Assembly (NCBI GenBank): GCA_030248225.1
Contig: JASANE010021309.1
Coordinates: forward strand, 1 to 64,000
DNA length: 64,000 bases
Origin: Trileptium ribeirensis
Taxonomy: Eukaryota > Nematoda > Enoplea > Enoplida > Thoracostomopsidae
Reading direction: 5' to 3'
The translations under genes were made by a program, and so were the position numbers. Positions 38,301 through 53,300 of the stretch are shown here, in pieces. Every line of letters begins with the position of its first letter. Position 1 is the stretch's first letter. The notes beneath the pieces are model-generated. The model saw only the letters and a list, made by a program, of their open reading frames with translations, ran no database searches and had not been told where the DNA came from.

Positions 38301-41300
38301 CGGGGCAGATTGTGCTTGAAAGCAGTATTATACAAATGAATGCTTGATGTCAAGCTAATACCCCTTGAATACGGCAGTACAATACAAAAAACTTGCTCCG
38401 TTTTACTGTGCCGTACGGACTTCAGGCCAACTATTATATGTTTGAATATCAATTTATATTACTAAAATTGCCTTACCATCGGGCTCTTCAGTTGCCGTCC
38501 CAGCTCCGGTTACATATCCAGTATCCTCGAATGTCTGAGCCATGACCAAATCAAAATATACACCCTTTTTCTCCATTAGGTCTTCATGTGTTCCAATCTC
38601 TGAAATAAAATCTAGCTAAAGGAGCAGTATTAACTTGAATTCAAGATACACTTGAGATATTCTTTTGTATACGTAGATAGTAGACTTCACTGAAACTCAA
38701 TTCCAAAATTGTGGGAACGAACTATGCAGGATGCAGCAAATTTTGGGAGATCCATAAACCCTGACCTCACTATTCCAACAACACTAGCAGGTTGGAAATA
38801 ACTTGATGGTATAAAAACTATATGGCTGGAAGAGTCAACGTCGCAGCATCACAAAACCTATATGGTTTGCAGAAAACATTTCAAGTTCTAGTGTTCGCCA
38901 CACAGCCACTCCTACTAGTATCATTTTAACTTTAATATTCATCTAATCGAATCTTAAGTCCATTACAAGCATTTCAGGTTCGTTTGAGTTAATCGTTAAA
39001 TTGCTATTTTGTATAAATACACGGGTTGCTACATAACAAGGCCTTAGGGTGTGACGTCGCTCGACGTAGTTGTTGGTAAAATTCGGTATTCGCACAATTA
39101 TGCAATTTCCAGCCGAATCTCTTTCTTTGTCTCATTTACACAGTTAACATTTTACTTTTAACAAAAAGGGTTACGCTGATCTGCAAGGAACCTAAACATA
39201 CTTTCTTTATAATTCGGGCAGGGGCGGCGCAATGATTTTATAAGTGGGGGGCTACAGACAGGCACTGATATAATTTGTATTAATAGCCCATAATGTAAAA
39301 AATTCGATAGATATTAAGGTTTCTCTAATTATTCACTAAATATAATTTACTGTAATTATCCTGGTATCCTTGTATATATAGCATTATGAATCAATAGTGT
39401 CACTGTAATTCGCAAGAACATACCTTTGGCTAACCAAGGTGGATACGTGTGATTGAAACATTATTAATCTATAAATTTGTTAAATTTCCATGTTTTCCGC
39501 TAGAGAGTATTTATCCACCGCGTGCTGTTCTTCTTAGTAGTGATGCGGACCGGACCGAACCGGTCCGGTAACTGTTACCGGTCCGATTTGGCTTTAATAG
39601 TGGCCCAGTCCGGTCCAGTAGCTAATATAAAAATTCTAGATTGTTTTTCCAAAATCAGCAGAACCCAAAATGTTTCTATTACGAAACGGAAACCGTGAGA
39701 CGGCCGAGGTTTGTTAATGTAGTATTACAAACTGAGTATAAAGACTACTCTAGCATAACACTCCTGATGGAGCGGACCATTATAGTTATTTAAAATTAAA
39801 ACTAGGTCCTTCAATCCTCTGGCCTTGACAGTTGCACTTTAGACATTTAAACTTCGGTTCTTCAATTGTTCGCGCAGTAAAGTACTTGTACATTACAAGG
39901 TGATACTTTGTACGATCAGAATCATATGCAGATATGTCAACACTTTGAGTATCATCTTGTACGGTTTCGTGCTACATTGTGAATGAACTCTTTGCTGTTT
40001 TATTATATTAAAATACATACAGATTTACCTAAAAAAACAATGTTCATTTTGACATGAAAAACCTATGATAGCATTGTACAATAAAATTGCTCAAGAAGAT
40101 TAATTCCACAAAGTCGCACGTTGTCTACTGTTCATCCACAAAATGAAGTAAATCGGCAATAAGTTTTAATAACTGCATATATAATGGTGCAGCGCTACTT
40201 GGAGACTTACGTGCAATGCTGATGCACTTTCGTCAGTATAACATTGATGTTATAAGCTATATCGAGAAAACCTTTCTACGGATTTGTATTAAACCATTAC
40301 ATCAATGCGTTATCCGTTTCTTTTGGGCAAGAGATCTTATATTACCGTCAATACAGGCCAGTTCCAATATGAGTGCTTGTAGCATTGAACGTCATTTGTC
40401 CAAGCTAGGGACACCTATTGCAGATACGATATATATAGAAGAATTATGAACACAATATTATAAGCAGAGTTGAAACTAGAAAGATATCAGACGTGAAAGC
40501 TGAGGCAAAGGATTGAAGTTGAAGTTGAACCAGAAAAAATAAAAGCATCAACAATGTATGTTGAGTCATCATAAGTTGAAACGTTAACATATTTTTAACG
40601 GTGACACGGGAATTTAATGCAAAATATCAATTTAGTGTGCGCTCTGCCTAAGCACGAGCGGTCCGATCCCGGCCGGCGGTCCGGCCTTGCAGGACCGGTC
40701 CGATCCGCTAACTCAGCGGTCCGGTCCGCGGTATCAGCGGTCCAATCCGGTCCGACCACGGATCGCATCACTACGTCACAGCATACTCCGTAGCAGTAAC
40801 ATAGCAAGGAGGGGCCTAGGGGCCTAACCCCCAATCCCGAGCCTGATGTTAAAAACCAGTCAAAAACCTTAATAAATGACCGATTTTAGTTTAAGCGTTG
40901 CAAAATAAGGGTAACACTTGAGTTTGTACCCTATGTAATACCTAACATTAATTCACCAATATGACGGTTTAATCAGTTTAGCTCCTGAGCGAAAGAAGAT
41001 CATATCCAAATGTTTACCTAAATTGTAGGCAACGATGGTATTCCGCCAACTAGGAATCCATAAAGGATTGCGAGCGATACTGCTTTGAATAAAAAATACT
41101 ACAGTTAGTGCAAAATTGTTACTGTTAGGTTTACACATTTGGTAATACCAAATATTAATTCACCAAAATTAACTACGTACATGGATTTTAGCAGACCTTT
41201 TCAGGTTTCTGCGGATTTGCCGAGTTTTGAAGTAGTGATGTGATTATATCAGTACTGTGCCTACAAAAGAATTATTAATCGCTAACACAACTGTCTCAGC

Positions 41301-44300
41301 GAAGCATCTAGTACCATCGAAATTTTAGGGTACTCCTAGTCATTTTATTATTATAAGTGGTTTCATTTTAAAACGTGTGTCCCTCGTAACTGAATTTTTA
41401 AGACACACGCGCCGGCAGGATGTTCAATCTCAATTTCGAAAAGCTAGCCTCGCCGATAGATATTCAGAGTGGCGTTTTTGAATGTTGTCTGATGTGAAAT
41501 TTTTCGTTTTAGCGAATCGAAATCTCTTAGGTATTCCATATAAATTGACCAAGAATATGTACCGTGCTAATAACAAGGTATGGTTAGATGGATCTCGGTA
41601 CTCAGGTATGTACATATTGCAGCAATCGGACAAGCGTTTTGTCTGTTTTATTATTGCAACAGTTTCTTACTTTGTCTTCGCTAAACAATTTATAATTTTT
41701 AAATGTTTTGGACGTTTTTTTGGAATATACTTCAAACAAAAATAAGATGTTTACGGGGCACCCCTGTGTCATTTAACGCTGTTAGTTGCCAGTTTCTTGA
41801 ACACGGTAGGCATGATTCATGCCTCATACCCATACTGGCATTATAGTACAGATTGGGCAGCATTGTTTGGTACAGTGGCCGAAGTAATTGGTGAGAAGGC
41901 ATGAGTGCTGGAATTGCAACACTAAAGGAAATTCCAAAACGCATATCACTGCTGGTGAAATTTTGTTGGTTTCCTGGGCTGTTTTGTAATTAGCAGTCAT
42001 TTGTTAATATAGCCATTAATAATAAAGCTACCCTGCATAAAACCTTGCAATGTCTTTTATGCGTATATAAAATATATTTTATTAATCAAAAATTTTGTGA
42101 AACGATATAAAACCGATTTTATGAATGTAACTATACTTGAATGGTCTTTGGATTAAATTGGTTTATATCAAACTAACAGTTACCTTGTATGGTCCCGTCT
42201 TGGAATGCAATTATTTTATCAGCATTTCGGATTGTAGATAGGCGATGTGCCACGATAATCGTAGTGCGGCCTTCCTGCGCCTTTAAATGATGAAAGAAAT
42301 AAGTTATGGTTTGAAACAGCTTGCGCACGTGAGACATATGACACAGATATCAAAATCGCAGCACTGCAACGTGCATGTCATAAATTGGTCTTTATTTTCA
42401 CAGCCATATCATGTTGTATGGTAGTCGGCAAGAACATAAATACTACACAACACAAAGAACAGTGTCACTGGCACGACTAATTTACTATGGTTTTTCCGAC
42501 AATCTAATTATAGATATTCTTTCAGAAAGACAAATAAATAAAAAAGTGAAATTTAAAATTAATGTAGTCAATGTCGTAGTTTTTAGTATTCCCTAGCATT
42601 AACAGTCCTGCGTGCTGTGCCTCGACAAATCTTTAGTATATACTTGTTTGTAACAAAAAACGGCTAATAAAATCTTGCCGGACACTGTTGTCGCCATTGA
42701 ATAATGTTTGACTGTGTCTATGACACCGTACAGACGAGTTGATGCAGAGCTTGGCACCATATTAAATTATTTTACAATATTGTGATCGTGTACGGTACAC
42801 CATATCTTTGATGGTGTTACACAGGCGGTGCTTGGACAAAACTTCCACACGGCGGACAACTTCTAACGTGCGTTTTCATAAAGACGATAGGTCCAGTGTT
42901 TAGTTTGACCGACACATAACAGCTTATGCCAACATCATTTGAGCACATTCACTTGTTTTTTTGCAGATTGCCATGGCGTCGAAGCGTTATGCGTTATGCA
43001 AAAAGACAATTAATGTTGGTTCAATTCCAAAACAGCATTCTGTTGTCTTAGTCTTGAGTATTCCTGTTCGATATCCTCGTACGCGAAAAAAATCGATTAT
43101 TTGTCGTCAAAAATTTAAAAATTAGCATCCTACTCAGTTTCCAATAAATATCCTATGTTTGGAATCAGCTCTAAATAGGATCATCAAAAACTAACTTCTT
43201 CTGAGTTTATTAGCCGTTAACCCTTTTATGTCCAACCCGGCCAGTTGGCACTATCACATATGGCAACGCGTTGTGCAAACAAAGTATATCGCGTTGTGTA
43301 TGTTTGCACGCTCGTTGTTATTCACTGACTCGATAAACAACAGTTCCCAGATAACCCAATGGTTTACGTACGCTTTTTTTTCACCAATGCGATCGGAGGC
43401 GATCCGCAAGCCGGCTTTACTTTGTCGAACATTGCACGATACAAAAGCTACCTCGTGCGTTAGAGTGTTAAATTCTAATATTACGAATTATCCGATCGTT
43501 CACACATTTCTAATATCTTTGTCAGTGGCTGAAAATCTTTATATTTTTGAGGTTTAATAATTTGCTATATTTCACTGTATATTAAAAGTAAGCCGCTGCA
43601 TGAACAGTGTGGGTGTATAGTGAGTAAACTCTTTAAGGTACTGTCCTAGTAAGAAATGCCGCTACAATTTGCTCTCGGCGCATGTTTCCAGATACCTATG
43701 GAACATTCATTATCTTTATTCACACCAATGTGTAGCTTTCATAGTTCTCTTTCAAATGCAGTTTTATTTAGGCGGGAGCTCATCAGCCTGAGTAGGTACA
43801 TTTAATTCAAACAGGTTTAGTCTTCATTTTTAGGTAAGTTTTGTTATGTTATGTAAACAAGAGATTAGTTATAGCCATAAAGCTAACGCTCTGAGGTCTC
43901 AAGTAGGGTAGCTGGGGTCGGGAGGCGGCGTGGTGAGTTCGTCGTGGGGGTACAGGCCCTCAGGAGGATGCCCTGCAGGGCGGGTGCTGAAAAAGTAGAC
44001 GACCTCATTCCGATATAAATTTTAACGGGGTCCCATTAAGTAGTGCGCCAAGATCTTCGAAGAAACTACCATAGGTATCAATGGGTGTATGAAAGGGTTA
44101 CGTCACACCTCCTAAGAGTCTGATACCACATAAGCAACATTACTACCCTGCACCAGGCGCGCGGGAAATTTTAGCAATTATGACCAATATCACAATACTT
44201 CTGGGGAAAAGGAAAATTGTGAGAAAAATTGGATATACCGAGAAACATATTTGATGACATGCTTTGTGTACATTTACCGGCAGCGCTCCCCACCCCCCAC

Positions 44301-47300
44301 CCCCCGCCTGGACCATTTACCCTTCCCATTAGTGGACAAACCTTGGGCACTTATACGGTGTAGATATGTCTTTTTATCACGGCTTTCGTTATTCCCAACT
44401 ATCGTTGGCTTATTAGTGCACTAAATTCGATAAAAAATATTGTACCAAATCCACAACCTTATATAAAAGAAGCATAACGCATTATACTATTTTTCCGTAG
44501 AGATATAGTCACCTAGTTGTACATTTCGGAAGTTTTGGCTATGTCCAAGCTGAAATTTGCGACACCGATGGTCTAAAGGAATTTCTAGTGGTTTATAATG
44601 TTATGGTGACTAGTATAATTACAATATATTACATACGTAGGCATAAATATTCTGTTTCGGGTTTTGCCTGCTGTTTTTTCTTTCTCGTTTTTCGAATTAT
44701 GAGTAAAGTCCAACAATTTTAAGGTAATTAGAAATTCATCAATCTAGACCCTTAGTATACACATGGTCTTTGTGCCAAATCGTGTTAATTCTTCGGGAGT
44801 TCATGCAGGAAGAAATATTTGCACATTCGTAAAACTGTTGTTAACATTGATTTAAATGTTATTTGAATTCAAACAAAAATCAAAATTCCGCTCTGGAATT
44901 TCAAAGCCTTTTCGACTAAAATATCTCTAGAATTTTAGACAAGAAACTCTACTTTGTCCAGCGCTTGTTGTACTATTCCCTCGCTTTCTGCATCCAACGC
45001 GGAAGTTGCCTCGTCCAAGAGCAAAACTTGCGGGTTTCGAACAAGCGAACGAGCAATTGCAATACGTTGCTTTTGGCCACCGGACAGTTGTGTTCCACGT
45101 TCGCCAACTAGCGTTTGGTAGCCCTGCAAAATTGTAACCAATGATATAATAAAACCGCAAAACAACAGACATATGTTTGACAAATCTCCCACAATTGTCT
45201 AATAAAACAGATTTTTACCTTTTTGTATACATTTTTTATAGATTATTCGTTTCGTTACGACGCTGACGTTGTATATAGAATCTTTATTCGTTTCTGAATT
45301 ATGATCTCGTGGCTTCTAATTTTAACGGTAATTTATTACGTAGCTAAGCATTAAGATTCTAGTCTTGTTTCTTGTTTTACATTTTTATTTTTTCAATTAT
45401 TATTAAAATCAAATTTTTACTGTAGTTAGTAATTCGACGCTCTAGACGCTTTAGTGTTAACATTACTAACTACAGTTGTAACACAACTTATATAGTTAAA
45501 ACCGTGCATCAAAATTAGTTAACGCACGTTTAGCTAAATTACCTATATTACAAGTCAGTTGTAGCACAGCCGAGCGTGCGTCAAGTGATTTGTGCGCACG
45601 GCTGTGTTGTTTAACTTGTTTAAACTCGTACTGACGCACTCGTCTGAACTCGTTACAACGTTTAGCAAAAAGCTCTTAACGCACGATGGCTGTGCTACTA
45701 CTATTAATTACATTTTAATACCTTCGATTCGACAAAATACATAATATCGGTATCAAATCCACAGCTTTACAGAAGATAAGTATATTTTGTCGCAAATATA
45801 TAACCCCTAGTTTTGCCTTTTTTCTATGTCCAAGCTGAAGGTTGCGACGTCGACGGGTTAAATAAATTCTTATTTGTTTCTAAGTTATAATCTTGTGCCA
45901 GTAAAATATTGTTAATTTACATAGCTCGTCATTAAAGATCTAAGATTCAAGATTGATTTTACATTTTTTCAATTTGAACGTATTTTCAATTTTCACAGTA
46001 GTTGGGAATTCGCCGATCAAGCCGCTTAGTACGATGCCCAAAGCTAGCCATTTATTTTCAGTAATTCCGAATCGCAGAAAATTATATTACAATGTTTAGG
46101 CAATGTATGTACTCTCTTATTAGGCTTATAGTAACCTTCTAAGTGAATGTTAACGTTATAATATTGCTCTATAGAGCGGAATGGTAAAACCTTTTAGTTT
46201 TGTCTAATTGATTACTTTGGGCAACTGCGTTATAAATTTATGAGCATGTGCGTCTTTGCAAGCTCGTATCATTTCTTTTTCGGTGATGTCCGGGTTTCCG
46301 TAGCGCACATTTTCAGCAACCGTTCCGCTGAAAAGGACTGGTTCTTGGCTAACCAGACCAATCGTATTACGCAGCCAATTCAGGTTTAGATTGGTAAGAT
46401 TGATTCCGTCAAGAGCAATCTGTAATAACAAGTTAAATGCGAAATAAATTTGGCATCGTAAATGTGTGACTTGTATTGGTGAACAATGGATTTTGGAACA
46501 AATGTATGGAGCCAATATTACAACTATGAACGGAGTTTGTTTGTGATTATGAAAGGTGGTTCCGCAAAGTTCATATACTTAAATGGGAAACTGCAATATG
46601 TAACTGATTATTCCACATTTTTGGGACGAAGATTATAAGGCGTCGATGCAGTTTGTGACATTTAAGCAGCATTTATAGGAAGTGCATGAATAGACACCAA
46701 CACACACCCTATTTTCGGACCACCGTTTAGCGCCAGTTTCTTGGATTACCGGTTTAGAACCACAGATTTTTGACCGCCGCTTAGAATCCACAGGATGTCG
46801 AGCCACCTACTTGGACAACCGCCATACTCCTGGACCAGAAAATTTGAATTCATCTATGTTCTTGAAACCACCAAATTCAACCCCCCCGACGTTTGTGGAT
46901 CACCAAATTTTGACCATTCCATGTGCTCAGCGTCGAACATTTTCGAAAATTTTCGGAAAATATTCAGTATACCGTCAGAAACATGGAGGACTGGATTTAG
47001 TGATCAAAGAACCAGAGGGTACAAATTTGGTTGTCATAATCTTTGGGGGTCTGAACCCACTGGACACGAATCTGGGTGGGGTGAAACTTGGCGTTCCAGG
47101 AAAATGTTGGTTGACCAAGCCGGTGGTCCAAGAACCTGGAATCCAAGAACAGGGCTGGGGGAATCATGTTTATGACTCACTGTGTGGATTGTAAATATAT
47201 GTATAAACCGGAAACGAGCGTGACATACCGAACGCAATAACATGGAAAAGCTGCCGGATGTCACACTCGTCAGCAGAGTCGAGTATCATCTACTCTTGGT

Positions 47301-50300
47301 TCAACCGAGGGTGCACAAGGTGGAATATTGTAATTAACCGTTTGTAATGCTCTTGACTGTTACGTGCCTAGTACGCCTAAAGCCTCATCCACTTACAACA
47401 TTCCTGTTGGTTGAAAATACATTGGCACCTCAGATTTTTTTGAGGTAGGGAAGGTTAGTAGAACAAACGACCAGTCGAGCGCAGAGAAGCGGAGTGTCCT
47501 TGCCTTATACACTTATGGTACAACTAAGGGCTCATCATACAAGGTCCTTGAACATGATGAGAGTGAGTCATACCGCGATACTTAATGGTTTACTATGATG
47601 CGCTAACGCAACATACAATGTGAACTCTTTTAAGCTTTTCGTAGTAACATCGAATGAACATTAAAAAAGTAGTACTGTCGGCAAATACCAAGCATCAGAA
47701 GACCAATAAATCATAAGAGCTAGTGGCGTTAGGGGAAAATTAGAAATTATATACAATGTCAGGAATTACAGCCCAATGCCTGCTTTTATCACAACTATAT
47801 TCGAAAAGAAATGAATGCCTAAAGTTATTTTGTCTTACTTTGCCACGGTACGGATCATAAAATCTCATGAGTAGATTTACTACAGTGGATTTGCCGCATC
47901 CGCTCGGTCCAACAAGTGCAACTTTTTCCCCGGGTTCTACGACAAACGATAAGTCTTTGAAAATCTAAAAAACAACACAGTGTATTAGCACAATGATCAT
48001 AAATAAAACCTTCCTTTTAGCAACATAGCATATTTTCGGGGCACTGTCGAAAAAACAACTATGGTAAAACATTTGAGTCTGAAATTATTGATATTTGTGT
48101 AAATGTGTGACGATAATGTGACAAGATCCACACACTATTGCACATTTTTGTATTAATGACCACAATACATGTTAGCTAAGCTCATATATCAGTACAATTT
48201 GTGAGCAAGGATTTGTGTTCGGCCAAGACTAAACTGCAGATATTAGAAATAAGATTGAAAAAACTAAACATACTCATGGTATTGACCATTTGAGTAAATT
48301 TTAACCTTTTACGTCCTGAATTATTTTCCATTTCAAACACCGATAAACAATTTTTGGTGGCCGCGTGGTATCGAAGCCGCAACGCTGGTGTGAAAGTCAC
48401 GTTCAGTAGCCATTGGGATGTCTGTGAAGTGTTGCTCGGATCCTTAAGGCTCCTCGCAAAGCGAGCGAACAATATGCGTACGATAGCGCAGTACATGGCG
48501 AATTTAATTAGTACAACGCCGAGAAATGTAATTGGTTGTTCTTGAGACACTGGAGGCGTTAAAAACTTAAAGTTTTTGCAAATTGTACGAATTCTTTAGT
48601 GGCACCAATCACTCAACACCTAAACAATCAATTTGGGTAAGGCCACGATAACAAATTACTATTTTTGTGCTAGCCTAGTTCGCTGATAACTATTTTCATT
48701 AAAGAAATTTGTGAGCCCTAGATACCAACCAGACATTAATGGGGTCAAACTATAAAGTTTTTGGAAATAAAGCCAGTAAGATTTGTAACTGAGTGAGCTT
48801 TTCGTCAGTTTAATAGAGGGTGACACGACACCAATGAAATTAGCACTATTTACTATAATGAGATACTTTAAGGAATTCACAATGGGAGATGCCTACAGGG
48901 AATTCATATAGGCATTTTGTGATAGAAAGTTGGCGTTGTAATCATCCATCGGGATATCAGTTGACTCTCATTTGGTTTAACAGTGCAAGGAAGCTTTAAC
49001 ATAGCTTACTTCAATGAACAAAGTTTACATTAGAAGCATACGTGGACAAAACAACTTCAGGAAATAAGAAGATGATCTAACGAACAAGGCACAAAAATCA
49101 GTTAAATGCCTATTGTCAGTAATGGACAACTGACGGAGCTGCCTCAGCACTTTCATAAGGCTGTGGATGCTTTGTGTACGCCTAGTAATATATGTAGCAA
49201 ATATTTTACTTATTTGCTTGGAACTCATATTTGACCACAGAGCGTTAAAATTTACAAGAAACATTTATCATCAATAGTCTTAAATTACATGGTTTTTCGA
49301 ACGTGTTTGGATGTACCAAGTTTCTTGTCTCCTTCCACAATATGTTACAACCATATATAATCTATTTAAGTGCACGATTATAATCTTGTTCTTGCTCACA
49401 TTACAGACTCCACAAAAATTGCATTTCATCAAAAAGTGATTTTTACATTACGCTTCACGCGGAGGGTCGTAAATTGAATAGCGATTCCAAAGTCCGGCGA
49501 ACAGTATTAGTAGACAACACTTTTTTGAGTGATCACTTCTGCAATATGGCTTCGTTTAATGCGGGGATAGCATGAGAGGATCCAAATTCGTATGTCTTGT
49601 ACTGAGTTGCGCCTCAGAATAGAGTATAAAATACCGACATAGAAAAATTAATCCGACATACTTAAATTCTACTAAGAACGAATAGATCAAATGCTTACTG
49701 TAACATCTTTTCGCGTTGGATACTTGAAGTTTACGTGTTTGAACCTGATTTGACCACTGCAGTTGACAGGTTTTTCTCCTTTTTCTGAGTATGGATCAAT
49801 TGTAGGTTGCTTAAATATGGTTTGTAAAACAAGCCGCTACATACACAATATATTAAAAGACAACACGTATTGGAAATATATGCAGACAAAATCGTTATTT
49901 TCTTTATATTTTGAGAATTTGAGAAGTCAAGGTGACTATATTGTCAATTACCATGATGTTATATTAATAGCTTATATTAGTCGCCTAGATTTGGAATATA
50001 TTTTTTCAGCACACCATCTGTGAGTTCAAAGATTTGTACGCACGATCTAGACGAGTTCAAACGAGTGCGGCAACTAGTTTGTCGAGTAATTACAACACAA
50101 CAAATCTCAGGCCGCACAGCTGCTATGCTACAACTAACTTATTTTATAACTAAGTATTCCTAACAGCGCGTTCAGACATTTCAACGCACGCTTTAACTAT
50201 AATACCTATGTTACAACTTGTTACCGTTAAATTTACCTAGGTAATACCAAACATTATTTCGGCAAAAGTAGCTATGACCCCTATAGTTCCTGGACTCAAA

Positions 50301-53300
50301 GATGGAAATATCCAAATGTAGCTCCAAGTTGTAGGCATGGGCAACCGTCACCTATGAATCATTTACATATTACAACATATAGAACTCCGAGCAAGATACA
50401 CCATAAAACGTGTTAAATTAGAAACAGATAATAACAAAGTTTTGTGCTAAAGATAGATTACCGTGTTGCTAGGTTACCGATAATCCTATATCTAGGTTAC
50501 AGCGCTAAACTAATGTTTTGTTGCGACGGTTATTGCTCGGGAACGGACAAGTGGGTATATGTGGCTTTACCTACATTGATTGCAGTGAACGATCGATACA
50601 TAATGGTAGAAAAATTGCTTTGTGCTCATATCTGTCCAAGATTTGGAATAAAACAAACTCCAGTTTTAAGCCAAAATCTTGTCGAATATTGTTTCCACCT
50701 ATAGCATAGTAACCTGTAAAGTAATGTTACAAAAATTTTCACAGTACTGGAGGACAGTACTATTGCAACGGCAGGCCTGACATCTATCCAATAACCTTTT
50801 TGGCAACTGAGTAAGAAAGCAAAAACTACCAATTTTATGTCAAAATCGTGTAGGTATTGTTGCTTTTATGGCTTGAGAATAACGGGCGGTTTTTGGTTTA
50901 AATTTTGACCATGGGTATTCCTACAAGCTGCATATTACATAGTCGGTATTTTCCTAACCTTTCCAATTTATGGTACAGATTGCTAAAAGCAATATTGTCG
51001 AACAAGTTTTGCGTATATGTCGTTATCATAATATATAGTTTTGAAATTGTTGGTTCTATTGAAGGTCACCATGTCTGTCGTTTTTGATAAGCCGAGACTG
51101 CTGAATTCATCCCACTATATAAGTATAGCTATGAAATACGGGGCTATATAGCTTCCGGATCAAAAAGCTCAAAACTTAATGCTATATTCTGTAACTTTGA
51201 AAAGAATTCTACGATTTGCTCAAAGTTCATCTAAGAATAAATTACTGTCTATTAATTGCGTTTATTACTTATTGCCTTTATGCTTGATCTGAATACCAGC
51301 GCTGGTTTGATCTGGCTAGCAAATAATTAAAATCAATAGCGCTAGACCCAACGCTCGTAGCTCAGCATCTAGTATAATTTGACGTCTTTAATTCGATACT
51401 ATGTAAAATTCGCTATAAATCAAAGTAAATAAACAGTACTAACAAGCTATACTAACAAGCTACTATGTCTGAAAGTGCGCCGGTATTTGACAGTTATTGT
51501 CTGAACCAGATTTTTGTCTCCTTCCGAGAAGTAAGCTACAGCAGCCTACAGGGCTAGATCAGTGTTGTTTGTTGTACTAAATCATCGCAGCATAAGAGGG
51601 AATCCATGGAAAAAACAGCCAGAAATTGTCCATATTCATAACGTTGTATGTTTTGTTGAGAGCCCATTGGTCCTTCGCAAGGACTCCGGGAATCCTGTCT
51701 CGACACTGATCAGCAGGCATTCCCGTACTAGCATTATCGAGATAGGATCACTAGCGTCCCCGGCAACAATATTCAATTGTTGTCACTTCCTATACATCAA
51801 ATTTCATATCAATTTTACCATATTTTCAATATCGAACAATGGTAAACTTAGTAACGATCAATCACTGTGAATCGTTTTTGTTCGGGCTTAAACGCGCAGT
51901 CGGATGAATCACAGAGGTTTGTCTCACGCAATTTCGTTTGGTTAGCGGAGTCAACCGGACCGGATTTGTTAACTTTCCGTCAGGACCGCAGTGAGATTGT
52001 GCAATCAGTCGAAAGCTTATGCGACGTACGGTAAGGGAAAAGGTGAAGTCAACGTCACAGCCTGATGGCTGTGACAAAAGGGAATGTTTATGGATTGCGA
52101 TATCTGATTCTTAGCGGCCGCCCCTGAAGATTTTTTGTGTGCTTTCCATTGCAAATAGTTTCTATAAACAGCGACGAGTAACATGACCATTAATACATGT
52201 ATTTTCTTAAAACCATGCGGGTTTTAAACAATTACCCTTCACACGAGATCTAAATTACCAATAGTTCCTGCACAGTTTTCATGCAGAAGTTCCTAAGCGC
52301 AAAGCTATTACTTACCGCGTCTATAATGTCGAAAACGGATGACGCAGCGCCTTGAGCAATCGCCAGTACGCCCATTTGCGGAGCTGCCATTGCTAGAGAC
52401 ATCGAGCCAAACAGTACACACATGAAAACCTACAAAATTTGCTCAACAAAACGAAACAAATATACCGTAAATATTAACGATTTTAAATTGTGGACGCCCT
52501 CTCCAACATTGAGTAGGTTCAAACGCTTATCCAAATGGTGTAGTTATATAGATATATTATATATCTATTTCTTTAACAGTTTGTCATATTTTCAAAATAT
52601 TTATATCAAATTCAACAAGAAATTTCGGATATATTCCAGATCTATTGCACATTACTGAGTGTGCTGCACGAATATCACTCAATAAAGATTAAATCAAAGT
52701 TATCTCGGATTTTCGTATATAAATTTCACCTTGCGCAGTGAATGTGATTTGTTAATGTCACAGCCGTCAGCTCGATGCGGATATAACAGTGAATTTAGTT
52801 CGCCAATCTACACAGTGAAGTTTGTTGAAATTGAACTACAAAATCTAGGAAAATACAGTACATACGTTATCTTTACTAGCTGTAAACAATGGCAATGAGT
52901 ACTACAAACGACAGTTTGTGTTATGTATGTAGCATAAAATTCAAATGAACTGCTAGAGTCCTTTGTGTAGTGGATGTAGCTTTCTTTTTCTCGTACAGGA
53001 ATGTTTGAAGCCTGTTTCTTTAAGGTGTACCAAAACTGTATTTTCCTTCTGTATAAATTTTGTTTACTAAATACTTCTGTGGTATATTTCTGTTATGGGA
53101 ATCTCTTCTTTACAAAAAAATCTTCGGAATTTTTTGACCGCCAATCTTGTTTTCCCACGTAGTTCGTAACATAACCTCACCTCCATTGCTTAAAATGTTA
53201 ATGCGGGTGCTCGATTTGCCATACATTATGTAGCATTGTGCAGTTTGGGTCTCATATTAAATAACAATACAAATCAGCAGTAGTTATTAAAATGTTTCAG

